Source: Diprion similis
Taxonomy: Eukaryota; Arthropoda; Insecta; Hymenoptera; Diprionidae
Assembly (NCBI RefSeq): GCF_021155765.1
Contig: NC_060105.1
Location: forward strand, 6,136,001-6,200,000
DNA: 64,000 nucleotides
Reading direction: 5' to 3'
This document shows positions 13,145 through 28,100 of this stretch, in pieces. The translations under genes were made by a program, and so were the position numbers. How positions within the stretch are numbered: position 1 is the first letter of the stretch; every line of letters starts with the position of its first letter. The notes under the pieces are model-generated. The model saw only the letters and a list, made by a program, of their open reading frames with translations, had not been told where the DNA came from and made no database searches.

Positions 13145-16100
13145 TCATTTGCCATTCTGTTGTAGTGCCGCGTTGATTTGCGCCCACAAATCCTTTTTGC
13201 AGGACTTTGATCTGTGATCAAATGAACCGTCGGAAAATGGGATATGATTTTTAATACTAGCACTTTTGGTTTTGAAATAAGCACAATTAGCCTTCAGATT
13301 CAATTAATAACGAAAGATATTTTCAACATTTTTCAATAGTGACTTCTTTTGACCTTACCTTCTAATGGACTGCAGCCATTCTTTAAATTGAGTATGCCCT
13401 TCAGGGGTGATTTGGAATGCGGCTCTTGCTGCGCATACAACACTTACAAAATCTTCATAATCCCCTGCTGCTAGATGATAAAGCTTCTGATGCATACACT
13501 GGATATACCTAAGATTTAAGTTAATTGTTTGAATAATTGTGTAATATTCAGTTATATTGAGATACTTGAATAATTAAATCGATCATAGCAAACCAAAAAT
13601 AAGATCTTCATTTTTTCGCTAGGATTCCACTTTAACAGAGAAGCAAGTACTTAAAAATATGAAATACAGAAATTACTAACATTTGCTGACATTTGTGAAC
13701 GAGCGGAGCAAGGGCTGATCTCAAATGCTGTAAAACTAGGGTTGGATTGCTTCTAGCAAGATAGTGAGCAGCCTCGAGTGCAACGTCGTGAAGAACGAAA
13801 GGACTGACGATGCTGTTTACTGTGCAAATGCAGAGTTGGTGGAGATACTGGTTACCGAGGCGTTTAGAAACACGAAGGAGCCATTTTACATCTTCTCCAT
13901 ATGGTGGATTTCGAGCATACTTGGCTTGTGGCCTGTCATCATGTACTCTTCGAGCTAATGTCTCCAGAGCCAACATACCAACCCTATAAGCAGCTACCAA
14001 TGCTCGCAGCTGCTGTGGACTGAAAGGTTGACTCTGTCTATGGACCTAGAAAAATTAAAATAATTATAAAAAGAAGTCAAAAAATTTGCAGTTTGTATAA
14101 TTCAAAACCTGGGCGGTCTCTTTTGCAAATCTAAAATTGTGTCAGGTAATTATTTCATACTATCCATTGTACATCAACACATACCAGTGGAAATCGATGA
14201 CCTTACCTGTGGTTGGGCTCTAACAGTTGATATGATAGGTTGAGCTTGGACCAAAGTTGGACCAGGTAGACCGTTCTGACCAGGAAGTGGTCCCGCTACT
14301 CCAGACTGAACCTGGTGAAAGTATAAGACCTTTGTGAATAGATTTTAACTTTGACTGTTCGTTTAAAGTTTCATTAGGAAGCAAGTGATAAGTGGAAACA
14401 ATACTGGTACATAAAGCTAATTGCAAGTGTTGTTTGTACCACAGGTATCCGTAAACATATCACCATTAGCAGTAAACGTAAAGAATAAAGGCCTATAAAT
14501 TTGTTACTCACATTCACAGGCATCGGTTGTTGCATAGTAAACATATGATGAGTTCCCGGTGGTGCTTGTACGTTAACAGCCGTTACAGGTGGTGGGGCAT
14601 AGTATTGAGGTACCAGAGGTTGCTGGGTACCAACAGCTGGGTTTCGAGGATGCTGAGGATGTCCAGGATGAGGAGAAAATATGGGATGGAACATCTGCAT
14701 ATGAGAAGGTGGTGGAGGTAACGCAACTCTGTGTGGAGGCATTGGCCCACCAAATGCCGGAAGATGATGGTGAAAACGGTGTACAAAGCTGTACGGAGCT
14801 ACAGTATATGGTGTTCCAACCCCTGAACATGAAACAACAGTTTCAACAATGATATTTAGTCAAATTCTTGTCCTCATAGTTGAGTGAATATAGGTATAAA
14901 CGTTTGGGAAGTACCTTCAAGAACTTATGCAATTCCTTCAGAAAAATTAAACCGACAAACATGTAATATATTACCCAGCGGAGCAGGTGTTGTAATAGAT
15001 GGATGCGCGCTTGGATATGGCTGAGGTGGTGGTGGCTGAGTACTTGTCACAACAACTGCCTGAGCTGGACCTGGTATTACTTGACCGGTAACCAAGTCCA
15101 TAGGAGGTCCAGATTCAACAAGCAGAGCTCCACTTGGATCTAATTGCAAAGGATCGTGCGGAATTTCTTCCTGCTGTTCCCCACCAGGAGTATGCTGAAA
15201 ATGTGAAACTGTCTAATTAAGTATCCAAATTACCTGACACAGTAAAATAAGACATATTAAAGCCTTCTCAATAACTTACCCTTAGATACAATTCATACCA
15301 GTATTTGGCTACTTGGAACAATACTTCTGGATAAACTCCGCCACCTTTGGCGGTATTTTCGACAGTTATACAAGCTTTCTCTAGCATGAGATCACTTTGT
15401 TCCTTGCACTGAAACAACGATATAAAATTGTAATCTCTTTCTATAATCTATTTTATTTGGCTGAGATACATTAACGTGAACAGCCAAGATTTTTGAACGG
15501 AAAATGAAGCACTTAGTTTCGAGATTTCTCAATTTACCTGCAAAATAGCTCTCTGTATCTCGTTTGGATTGAGAGCATGCGCATGCGGCAGACATGACAG
15601 AGCTAATTCGGCAGCGGCTCTAACCATATTGGGATCACTTCCTCTGGAAGACTTATCAGCTATACTGACAGCTTCTGGAGGAGTCAAGTGTCCCTCCCAA
15701 CTATCGATAAGGAACCATATAGCAGGAGCGCCAATTTCCATTGCTTGACCAGTTATCCAAGAGACATGACTCGAGTACGTGCGACTCAGCCAATTTGGAC
15801 TAACGCAATTGTGTAGACCGAGGGCATAGAGTCCAAGTTGGAAGGCACACATGTGAAGAGCCCTGTGTGGTCCGTGATGATTCTGGCTAGTAGAGGCCTG
15901 AGTAAATAATGAAGTGGCACTGTTACCCCCAGCCTTTGCCAAAACTGTCTTAGCAAGTTCACACATAAAGTGCGCTCCGGCTTCTGAAGGCTGATTGGGA
16001 ATCGACGGATAGGCCCGTTTGCCCTTGAAACTGAAAATTATCATATACATCAGTGTCAAGGTGAAGGAAAATACAAAAAATTTGTTTTCGCTGGCAAGAA

Positions 16101-19100
16101 AATAATAATTCCGTCTTGAAATTGGCATTAGAGTGATACAAAGTTCTCACCGAGTCTCTTTACTTCTTGCTGGTGCCTGCTGCTGAGCTGTTTGTGGCTG
16201 GACTGCTAACGTACTCATTCCATTTTCAATTTCTGCGCTAGTGCTACTATGGGGTCTGCTATTTGCTCCAAGAGCACCATCTCCATTACCAGTTGTTTCA
16301 ATTCCAGTGAGAGGAGAAGCACGAGCTTCCTCACATCGGAAACCGGTCATCTTAAAAGAAAAATTGTAAGAAAATGACGTGCAAAAGTTTTGCGCAATAT
16401 TTTGAACATTTAATACTTTTACCTGACTCTTTGTAGGAGGATTAGAGGAGTAATAACTGCTAAGTATAGGTGATTTTATCAGTTGATGAACATCACGGTC
16501 CAGTAATTTATCCATTATTCGTGCCACCTTCATCGGTATATCCTTGTAGTGCACCAACAAAGTTATAGCCAGATCCCCTCTGTAAATGTCGAAAATTGTA
16601 TTATGCAAAGCATTGTTATAAAACGGAACACAAATTTTTATAATAAATGTAGTATTGAGTTATAAGGTTGTCATGCGACGTATGAATAATACCTTTGCCT
16701 CCGTGTCCCTTCGCATAGTAGGGGATGGTCTGCTTCGCTGACATTCGCCTTCAATCCAAGAGCTGCGACGGCTGCGTCAAATCCGAGGTTCTCGTCTACG
16801 TCTGTGGGCAGTTTCAGTCCTGCGAATCATTCCCATCTTATTTAGTAGTTATTTACGAAAGATAATTATTAACACTTTCAGTTCTGAAAAGGTGAATTTA
16901 ATTGCATTCTAACGGCTAACACGTAAACATGATATAATGTACTGTGAAGTGCAACAGTCAGGTTGAGTAAATGCAAGCAATGTGAAAAAAATTATCATTC
17001 GCATGTTGATCACAGACATACTGGCTGCATGTATACATATTATGTGACGAGATATATTCCTGTTCCAACCTAGGTAGTTTCAGACAGGAAAATTCTATCA
17101 TCAACTGCTTCGAATTAACATCGGTTTATGCAACTTGTTATTATTTTTTTTTTTTTACTAAACATTTTTCGGTACAATACTGTTATGTATTGAAGATGCA
17201 CGAACAACGAATTAAATCTGACTAAGCCACCAAACCCAAGTTTCGTAATCTACACCCTTCGACAAAGACGCATAACCTGTAACACATGTTCAAACAAAAA
17301 AGAAAAGTAGTAAATGTAACAGTACTTGAAATGTTGAGTGCATCAAAGATGAAGCTGGCCAACATAATTGGCAATAAGGCATGACCTCTGGACCGTAATA
17401 CTCCATCTCTCAGTTGCTCTGCTCTCTGTCTAACCATAGCCAGTTCAGAAGGAGACAGTGGTATCCTTTTCAGTAAGCCTACCAACTCACTTTCTTGATG
17501 GGCTAACTTGACCTGGATTATGGACATACAGAAATAAAATAAAATAAAGCTTAGGTAGTAAGTTGCTTTGCAAAAATATTGCAGGTAATAGTTATCATGA
17601 TGACTAGAATATAGGTATTTTTATAATGAAAGGTAGTTGAGTCAGTCAATTGGGGAGATTTTTCCACCGTGAGTGAAACGTCATGAAACATGGTCACTTA
17701 AGTTAGCAATAAATTACTTCAAGAGGCTTCGTGCTTGCTGGAGGTCTGGCCATTTCAAGTCCGAATAATCCAACTCTAAATGCCAAATTGTGATGTTCAG
17801 AATTTTCAGCAAGCACCGTACAGAGGAAACCGCATTTTGCTAACGTCGCAGATGCCAAGCAGGTGAGTTGGTGCGAGGCAGGATTGATTTGTTGCTGCAA
17901 CAGGTAAAAGAATTTTAACCAATTATATTACCATTCTATGCTCAATATCTGTTAATTGTTTTGTCTGGTTAGAAATTTCAGTATCTACGTGAGTTCACCT
18001 TTTTCCTTTTTCCTTTAACTGGCAGAGGTGGTACCTCGATCATTAGGTCAGGTGGATTAGCTAATAATTCTTCGGCAAGCTGAACGCCAAGAATACATGC
18101 TTCCCTTGCATGACCGTGAGCGTGGAGTCCCTCAGCTCTGGCGAAGAGTATATCCCATGGATCCTCGGTCTTCTTTAAATTGCCTAAGACTGTACTAGTA
18201 TTTGCAGAACTAATAGCAAGTGTTTCGTTCTTTAAGTCTTTATTGCTCGCGCCTCCATTAGCTACTGGTGTTTTTGGGTCATAATAATACACGTTGTACT
18301 CATCCCCGGATGGGCTGTCGCTGCTTGATGACAAACTCTCATCCTTGGATGGTCTTCTCGATGGATCCTTTTCGAGATCTGAGTCTGGGCCACTTTTCAC
18401 AACATTATGCTTAGGTACAACACCGCGTGAAGTACTTGCCACTGGTTCATTGCAATACTCGACTAAACTTGGCCTATGATTTGTTTCAACTGTTTTACTG
18501 TTACTACTATCACTACTATCACTGTGCGTCTCGGACGACGCATTTGAGCGGTGCTTATCCAAACTTTGAGCGTGGTTTAGACTGGCGTTGCTACTAGATG
18601 ACGATTCACTGCCACCACCTTCCTGTTGAATAATATAATCACCTCAAATTAAACATGTGATACATTTTTTTGTTATTAGAGTTCTCTTTTTTTTTAAAGC
18701 ATAAGAATGATGTCAACATAAATCTGCAAGACTACCAAAATCTCAATGAAAAATTAACAATAATATTTCTACCTGCGAATCTGTATCTCCACAGTTGTTT
18801 AACTGAGCGCAACCTCGTCTGACAAGAACTGCCTGTGGTTCTGGTGTCTCTGGCATGTCCGTATAATTTTCACAAAATCCCTCTGAACTAACGCTGCTTC
18901 TGTTTCCGTCTCCAGCATTTCTGGAACATAATCCAGGAAACTCTCGTGGATTCAACCGCCTTCTATCCATGTAACTGAATTCTACCAATCCCAAGCTGAG
19001 CGGTCTTCTACCATGATGGTGAGACGTTGGCGGTTGACAATTCAGAACCGCAGGACTTGAATTTACCTGTGAACAATAGTTTATTTCCATCATTACAGGT

Positions 19101-22100
19101 AAATGCTAAAATTTTTACAGAGATTTATGATCATTAAACAGGTTAAATAATGTCACTAATTTCTGAAATAATGGTCAAGTTTATCAACGTGTTGCAAAAT
19201 GATAGTGTTACATGAATGCATCATGTTGCTATAGACCTTGCAACTGTCGACTATTACGATTGTTTTGCTACGAATAGATTTAAAAGTAATCTATTCATAA
19301 CACAATAAGTAGTGGCCACTTCAAAATTAACTAAACCGAAATTAAGAGAGGTGAAATAATAAAAAATAAAATGCAACTTTTCTGAAAACAGCTAAGAGCT
19401 AGGTACTTTTTACTCATTTTTTTTTTTTTTTTTTTTTACTAACTTGATTAACTTCTGTCCTTGCGTCTCCCGCATGTCTGAAACACGTGAATGGACAGTG
19501 GTACATAGGGTTACTCCCAGCAGTATACGTGATCCCAGGAAGTGTGTATTCTTCCCAATCTAGATAACAAGCTTCTAGCGCTGGTTTAAATCCTGTAAAT
19601 ACCTCAAGATCTGTTCTTAAGGAATTCTGAATGCTACTATTATTCCTATTGTGTGAGTTATGTGACACTGAGCTACCTCGACTTTTTGTTATCTGGAAAA
19701 AAAAGTATTGCAAGGTATGACAAAAAATTACGATTAATGTTATTAAAAAATATGTGATGAAATAACAAAATCTTTGAAGGAAGACGTTTTAATTTCAATA
19801 TGAAGTGAAAATGCAAGTGAGTTAAAAATCATACCTTGTCAATTATTTTCATATGCCACGCTGTGAACTGACCATGAAGCATTTCCCTCTCAGACGGAGA
19901 TAGCCCAGGATTTAACGCCGCTAACCTCCACAGAACAACTATCTCATCACAGAGCGAGGAACACGCATGTTGTGACGCATTGCTGTTCATATTGCCATGT
20001 TTTCCACCTCCATGTCCAGTACCATTTGAAAGGGCAACTTTGGTGTTAAACCACCACACAAGAATTTGTTCACAAGCCATACACTCTTCCGTAATTATTT
20101 CAAGGAGTGGTATAGCGTTTCTGTCTGTTCTTTTAAACATTTCTCTGACTATTGAAAGAAGATTCCACATCCCCTCTGGCTCACGACCCCTTAACGGTCG
20201 CAATAGAGATGACCATTCTGCAGCAGCCGGAGGGGCTGTAGTACTTAGATAATTCACATCACTGTAAAAATACAGCCGTTGCACATTAGTTGAAAAATGA
20301 GTGAACGATAAGTCAATCATCATATATTCTTGAAGTAAAATTAGACGATTATTAAATCTTTTATATACCTGAAAACTATTGGAGCAGGCACACAAAATTT
20401 GATGAGAATTTTTTTGATATTATCATGTAATGTTTTTTCATCCAAGTACCAGGAAGTTTGGTCATGAGCGGACGCTCCAGCAGTGGGATCGGGTGCGCCA
20501 CAATAGCTGTTTATAGCGCTTGGTTGCGCTGATAAAAGTTCATCTAAAAGACGCTGAGCAGTGGGAAGGATTTGTTGTGGCAGTTCGCTAATAAGATATT
20601 GAGCAAATTTCTGTAGTTGTTCACGATGCAGCCTGGACAGAGATTCGCTCACAGGTGCTCTCAAGCATACGTGAGTTGGCTGTAACATTGAGATAAAATT
20701 TTGATTTCTCACTCTTCTCCTAGTTAACAGATTCTCTTAAAAATCAAAATATGCCCACATTCATAAAAGGTACCAATCAAATCACTAAAAACAAGAAAAA
20801 TCAACTTACCAGATGTATTCTATGCAAACAAACTGCAACTACATGTGAACACCAGTATGCCGTTGAAGAGCATGTGCAATTGCACGATGTGATACGCCGC
20901 CTATCAAACGTCACAGCCACATTGTACTGAGTACGAGCAGCCATAACGGTTGGTAAATTTTGAACGTTTGCTCCCATTGGCGCACTGACGCTGGCACTCA
21001 GATGAAAGCCTGCGCAGTGAAAAAAAAACAAAATGTTAAGCAGTGGTAAAAATTAATTATTATTTCAAAATACCATGCATTAACTCTATTGAAGGAAACC
21101 CAATTAGATACCCTTTTCAGAATCAGACTAAAATTACGTGGATTTACCAAACAAGAGCAGTGATCTTTATAGAACAGCTCTGACGTGACCATGATCTTTC
21201 ATTTCGATAAACTTTCATACTTTGTGTGACAATAATAATAATATCAGGTTTATAATGGGGGTAGATTTTTTAAATGATTCACGAGTTATTGAAGCACGTT
21301 CCAAGACTTCTGGGACATTGGGTGAGGTCAATATCAATTGCAGTGTCAATCAGCAAGTGGGAAGGAAAATTAGAGGCTGTGCCACATGATGATAGAGGTC
21401 ACCATTACCCACTGAACCTTCACGAAGTGACAAATGACAGATTGCCCGCAGATGCCGTAGGAAAAGTGATCAGAGTAAATATTCCCAATTCTACTTTCCT
21501 ACGAACACTGCTTGTTATTCATACATCATATATTCATATATTATTATTACTATCATCATTATTAATTCATATTTTGCGAAGTGGCAGTATAACTTGATAT
21601 GACACTTGCAGATATAAAAAATAGGTCTTCTGGTAAGCTGATAGTTTCCACATTATCACCATGAGCTTCATTCTCACAGGATACGATGAGAGGATGGAGC
21701 CCCCGGATTAATCAAAAGGTAACAAGATACGGTAGAATATCACTTACCAATTTGAAGTGGATCCTTGACACTCTTGGTACGGAAGAGATAGTCCCCGCGT
21801 TGAAACTCGTCGGCGCTCCCATTGGCGAGACAGGAATAGAGGCGGATATCCTCTTCGTTGTCGGGGAAACTCCAAAACGCTATCCTCAGTTGAAGTTGTT
21901 CTGGTACCGGTGGATAAACGTGTTCCACCAACTCGAAGGGAATATGCGAAGCGACGCATCTTGCCGATAATTCGCACAACGTCGGCACCGTCTGACCCTC
22001 TGAAATTAACGAAAGTACGAAAGTTGAATGTTAGTCAAACCGCGAATCCACTTCGTTATAGACAGGTTACAAACGTTAATTGGAGTTGAATCATTCATCC

Positions 22101-25100
22101 ATTACAGAGTCAACGTTGGACGGAAACTCAAATAAATGAACAGCACTTAGGATAAAAATCGTATGAAATATAGTTAATTTATTGGCACGCTATCAGCCTC
22201 TACGTTGAATTAATTGACTCGGACACACGGTCCATAACTTTCTAACTAATGTGTTATAGGATTAAATTTTTTCAAGGGTCGAAGAATGAAATAGGAAACT
22301 TGAAAGACCTCGGAATGCGAGGTCAAGCATTCAAATTTGAAATTGTGTCGTATGTGTGTAAGGAGAAACTCAAGAATCCTTTTCAAAGTGAGATCTTTGT
22401 CTGCGGGAATTAAAACTGTTTTCAGCAGTGTAACCGTGTAATTATTTGAATTGAAACCGTGAATTTCAAACAGCTGTATAGACGATAATCTGATAGCGAG
22501 GCTTACGCATCGTAAGTACGACCAGTTACAGTACTGTTTGAAAAATACAAAGACATTGTCGACGTGTTTTAATTTCGTTGCCAGCGATTCTCGCTGCTTT
22601 TTGGGAATAAATTTCCAATTTTAATGAAGCTACAGGCATGTTTACTGAAAAAGTATAACAATCATAATGCTAAAGGTTCGAAAGGCAGTTGTCGCATCCG
22701 TAAAAAGCGGTATAAAAGTAAAAATAAAAACAAGGACAACAATAACCAAAAAATACGTCTGACGTTATGCCTATTTGTACGAGAAATTGAAAATCGACTA
22801 TCGTTTTTCTAGATATAGAAAAAAGGAAAGCATAAAACCCCCTCGAGTTAAACAAATTCTCCCCGTTTCAAGTCGTTGGAGCTCTATAAGGCCGACGACC
22901 TCCGAACCTCGTTCTTCGCTTAGATTCGACCCTTTGTTATTTCCTCCCTCGTCTCTCTCCTCGTTCATCTCTAGTGCGTTAGCCTCTAGGCCGACCGAAA
23001 CCTTACGCAGCTCTTCCCTTTGAACATTGAAAATTCCTTCCTTTGTGTGAAAAAAGGGGTAGTTTTTTAGCCCAGATAACGTGGAATAACAATTTCGAAA
23101 AAAATCTCTGCCACTCGCGAGGTGGTCATATGCAATTCGTCCCGTGAAGAAAAGCAGAGTATTAGCGAGAATCACTTCCTCGGAGAGAAAGGATCGTTCG
23201 TCTACCCCTAATCATTATCGTACAACTGTCTGGCCAACCGAGCCTAGCCTAGCCTAGCCTAGCCTAGCCTAGCCCGGCCCAGCCCAGTTCCTCGTTAATG
23301 GTCTCGGATAAAATTCCCTAACTGTGGATCGTTTAACATATCGCGTGGCACCGGGCATTGGTTCGATACGGTTGTCATGGAAACGCAAGCAGGGCTGTCC
23401 TCCTCCCGTATATATACACACAGAAAGTGCGAGAAGGATGCGTCTCAATTGAAGACCCGCCCGTATCTCGGATCGCGCTTGTACCCCGAGATATTTAACT
23501 GGGAAATTCTTATTTTTCACCCTCTTCTCCTTCCAGAAGCATCGATTTTATTTTCAACTTCCCAATTAAATTCCTACGAATGAAGTCAGTCCGAGTCAGA
23601 AAGACAAAAGGTTATTACTCGATTAATGTTGGTACAGATCAGACTTATATGTATGTATATACGTATACCTGTGACGATCAATAATTCGTTATCAATCATG
23701 CGATTAAGATCATTTATCAACTACCGTTGTGTACGAAACAGTATTTAAATATTGTCGTATAACAGTGTACATATCATTTCTATTAATTTTTTTTTTTTAT
23801 CATATCAAAGTAGACTCGAATTGCAACAAAGTTTTTAAGGAACCGTATGATAAAAGTTTTTACAGTAGTACTACATCAACTCTGACTTTACGAAGAGTAT
23901 TCGGAGCAAAATGTTCTTCTGCTTATTGGTTTTTTCTCAAAACACGCGAATTCTCATCGACCCAACCAGCTGGGCAAAAAATACTGTCGTATTTCTGTGT
24001 CTGACCGCATAACCGGCATTACTACTGCCTCGTTAAGTAGATGCGCACGTACATTATGCGAAAACACCGCTGACGTATAACTGCAAACTTCTTGACAAAT
24101 GATAACTTAGCTTAGACAGACATTTATATCGCGGCTTTATAAACTGCATAGAAGTAAATAAACTTACAAGAGACACGTCAGCGAAAATCGTTCACCAATC
24201 GTAATAAGAAAGGATGCATTTTCAATGATACAGTAAGTTTCATATTTGAATGTTAAAATTTACTGACATGGAGTAAAAGATATTCACAAAACGAGATAAA
24301 TTATATACATAAATAATTTAAAAAAAAAAAACAACGTTCAGATAATAATTCAAAAATATAATCTCACGTCGCTCCAATTCATTGCAATGGAAATAGAATT
24401 GAGCCACATAGTAAACTGCCTTATACGAGTTACACCCATTAGCTTGCTTCGTCGAGCAAAAGCGCGAGCGAACCGGCGTCCTATAGCCGTAGTGGTATAA
24501 GCTTCCAAGTCGATTGATTCCGACAGATACTTTGCCAACGGATTTCAATCACTAAGGCGCAAGATTTAGGGTGTAAGCCTACACGCTCGGTCGCACCTCG
24601 AACGACATCCACGTAACCCACAAAGAAATAATAAGGAAGAAAATATGTCGCAGAAAAACAGTCTGCACAACGCGGTTAAGGGGATGCTGTAGTCAGTCCT
24701 CACTGACTGCATAATGAAATGTTTTTTTTATTCTGGCTGTTACCAGAGGCTATGTATCCTATAAAGAAAAAAAGAAGCACAACAGCGGTACATTCTAAAT
24801 GCAATTCTGAACAAGAACACGTTAATGTCTACATTTTTGCATAAAATCGAAATAAATTGGTGTGTTTTTGTACATAATTGTATGTGGAGTATGGTTGTTA
24901 TTATTCTTTATTTTTTGCATTCGTTAAAATCGAGTGTGTATAGCATCCCCTTAAGAGTCAATTTTTCATTTATTCGACACATATCTGCCGTGATTTCGGC
25001 AAAAAGCAGAAATGAATGAATATTTTCACGAAGATACCGAAGATGAAGATTTTTGTGAGTTTTAAAAATACGTTATTCAGCTAAGCCGTAAGGGTCAAAT

Positions 25101-28100
25101 CTCAGTAAATACAGATTCTACCATGCTGCGAACGAAAGCAGGCCATTATGAATAATTTCTCGAGCAAAGCTTTTGTGAATAATTTTAATTTCCTCCTGCC
25201 CGCCCGCGCGTCTCCAGAAAGGTGAAATATAAAGGCAGAGAAGATATACATATATCTCAACTACCTGCAAATTAAAATTTAATAAACCGGTGACTCTTCG
25301 TATGTACGCGTATATACCTTAATTTATACATCCTCGTATACGTCATGCATATGCGATTGAATTTACAAACGCGTTGCGAAGCGGCATGCAGTTGGTAGGT
25401 GCGCACCTATAAGCTAAAAGTAATAATTTATTTCACAAAGAGATGCGGGTCGGTTGTTTGGCTGAAGGCTGGAAGCTGCTGCTGGAGCAAGCAGCCCGGT
25501 CGTAAAATAACACTAGCCTCTTTGTATGCCTCGCTAGTGAAACGTGCTAGTATGAAAAAGAGGAAAATAATACAGAACAAACAAAAAAAAAGGTGAGCAA
25601 GAAAATACAGACAACTGATTTGAATACGAATGTCTATGCAGTGTGTGGTGCGATCCATCGGCAGGGTAGTTCGATCCAAGAGGATACAAATCTATGGTCG
25701 TAAATTTTGATTCTCATAACTTTTTCCGGCTCTGTCATATTTTTGAAAACTAAAAATTAACTTCTTCAAGTGTTTTACAGGTATTGTACATTTTGAAAGT
25801 ATAATCATTTTGCAGTACTTTATCTTTGTCATTTTTTATGAGAACCGCAAAGTCCAAAATGATGGGCAAATAGAATCTTAATCAAGAGCAAGTCATTGCT
25901 GACCAGTAAACAAAAATTTTTGATCTTTGTCGAAGCAGTTGCACCGTTGTTCAATTAAGCAAGCAGTAAATTCTGAATTCTAAATTTTATGGTTAAACGC
26001 ATCGTCAAGTTCGTTGAATCATGTCTTCTACTAACTTGACAAATCATTATTCATTCATTATCTTGAATCATCCTAAACAATTACATGCGGCAGTATGAAT
26101 AACAGAATATCTTTACAGGAAGTAAAGTTCATGCAGTCGTCGAAGTTTGACAGTATAATCTCACAAAGCGGAGATCAGATTGCCGGCATCCGCAACGGAC
26201 CAAGAGGAGGATCCACGTCGTCTCGACTGTAATATCGGTGTTTAGAATACGGTAGAAACGAGAATAGGAATGGAAAGAAGGAAACTGTGAACAGTCTGGC
26301 GCAGCCAGTACGTCTGTCGCCTTTCTTGTGAATATAGTATCTGTTGCAGTAAAGAGCAACAGCCGACCCTGAACCACTAAGAACTACTGGAAAGTGGAAA
26401 CAAACGCGGTGGGGGTAGGAGTCAGTCGACATCAGCATCGGCACCGGCATCAGCATCAGCATCGGCATCAGCATCAGCAGGAGCAGCGGCAGCTACGCCA
26501 GGAGAAGTGGAAACCCACGAGCTTGCGCGATGTACCCTCCTTACTCCTTTACTTCTCCTCGGCCACGGCCTCCACCTCCACCACCATCACCTCTACCTCT
26601 GACGATGCATCGTTTCGTCGTATCGCACGGGTCGTTGTCCATCTCTCAACGTGAACCTCGGGCATTGCTATACGAACGCCGAGAAACAACAATAACACAC
26701 CGGTTCGTTGTGTTATGGGCGATAAAGAAGAAGAAGAAGAAGAAGAAGAAAAAGAAAAAGAAAAAGAAGAGGAAGAGAAAAGAAAGTTGATGTTCTATGT
26801 ACTTGTTTAGTTGATGAATATCAACACATGTATACTACGTTAATCAAACTCTGACAATCAGTTATGAATCTATCGAGTAAAAATTCTCATCGGTAAAACT
26901 GGAATTTTTCAAGCCTTCCTTCTATTTGTAGGAACTCTGGCCACATTAGGCTACCACATGGTATCAGGATTATACTTGAGATACCGTATGAGACGATCTC
27001 TATGTAGAAACCGATACCACTCGTTATTGGACAGAGGATGACTAAAGAATAAACGCTCGTTCATTATAAGATGGCTATTGTTCTATCTGCAGACCGATGG
27101 AGACAATAAACGGAGCAAGGAATTGAAAACGTGCATAAGAACAAAATCTAATTTTAAATGGATACAATTTTTTCGTACAGACAAATTTCGGTAGAATCTC
27201 GCGCCAAGTGCCTACTTTAGGGAAAAAAACGGCGAATATCTTCGCGATTACGACCTACTTAGTAATATCCATTTCAATGTATTTGACGCAGGGTTTTTAC
27301 ACCTGACTGTGCTTTTTCGGAATACAATATAGTATAACGAAGAAAAATTGAGGCACAGAATTTAACTTGCTGAGACTGAGTCGAAACTTTTAATTGAAAC
27401 GAATGATTTTGTTATGACAGCATCTCGCGTATGTTATACGAATCTGTCTTCATTAACGGAGATTTGTGAGGAGGGAACAGAGCACAGAGAATGATCTCTG
27501 CTATATACAACGCGATATATTTTGTTCAGTAAAGTTTTCAACGACTCCTTTGTGTCTTGTCCTTGGTGAATCGAACAAGCAATACTGGTATACGTATAAA
27601 GCTGCGACAAGGAGGAGGCAGTTCGACGAGAGAGTAAATAACGAGTCACGACTACTAACCGGATGATTAAACAGTTGCGAGATTCAGAGATAGGGTAAGG
27701 ATATCTATCCAGTAGTTCACTGCCAACGAGATGACTGCTGAAAATTTGCGTTCGTACGTTGATTCATTAATCTTTATTCGTGATAGGTGTACATGCGTAT
27801 ATAACGCAAAAAGGAGATTCGCAACTAGTTATAATAGCTCAGAATCGTGAGTCAATAGAGGATTCCTGGAAAATTACGAATCAGTTTATAACTTGGCAAT
27901 CAAATATCACGGAATTGTAAGTTCTTAGACCATAGTGACGAATTTTGTCAAACATGAACACATTGCGAAACGATGCAAATGAGATACGTGAAAAGTACCG
28001 TTCCCGGTCAATTCGTTAATAAATTGTTTGTCCAGAAGATATTTGATGAAACGTCGTTTCCAAGAAAAATCGAGATTTTAATATTCACACACCGTTGCAA

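Noticed and set aside
22798-23175. 125-codon minus-strand frame with Glu/Arg-rich segment in the ZSWIM8 intron
   Set aside because: No in-frame splice connection and no recognisable domain; its texture changes abruptly along its length.
23241-23284. Possible interstitial telomere repeat
   Set aside because: The unit is AGCCT, not the insect TTAGG/CCTAA.
26394-26790. Overlapping plus-strand frames with His/Arg and poly-Lys runs
   Set aside because: They translate CAT/CAG and GAA simple repeats inside an intron; low-complexity and without splice context.
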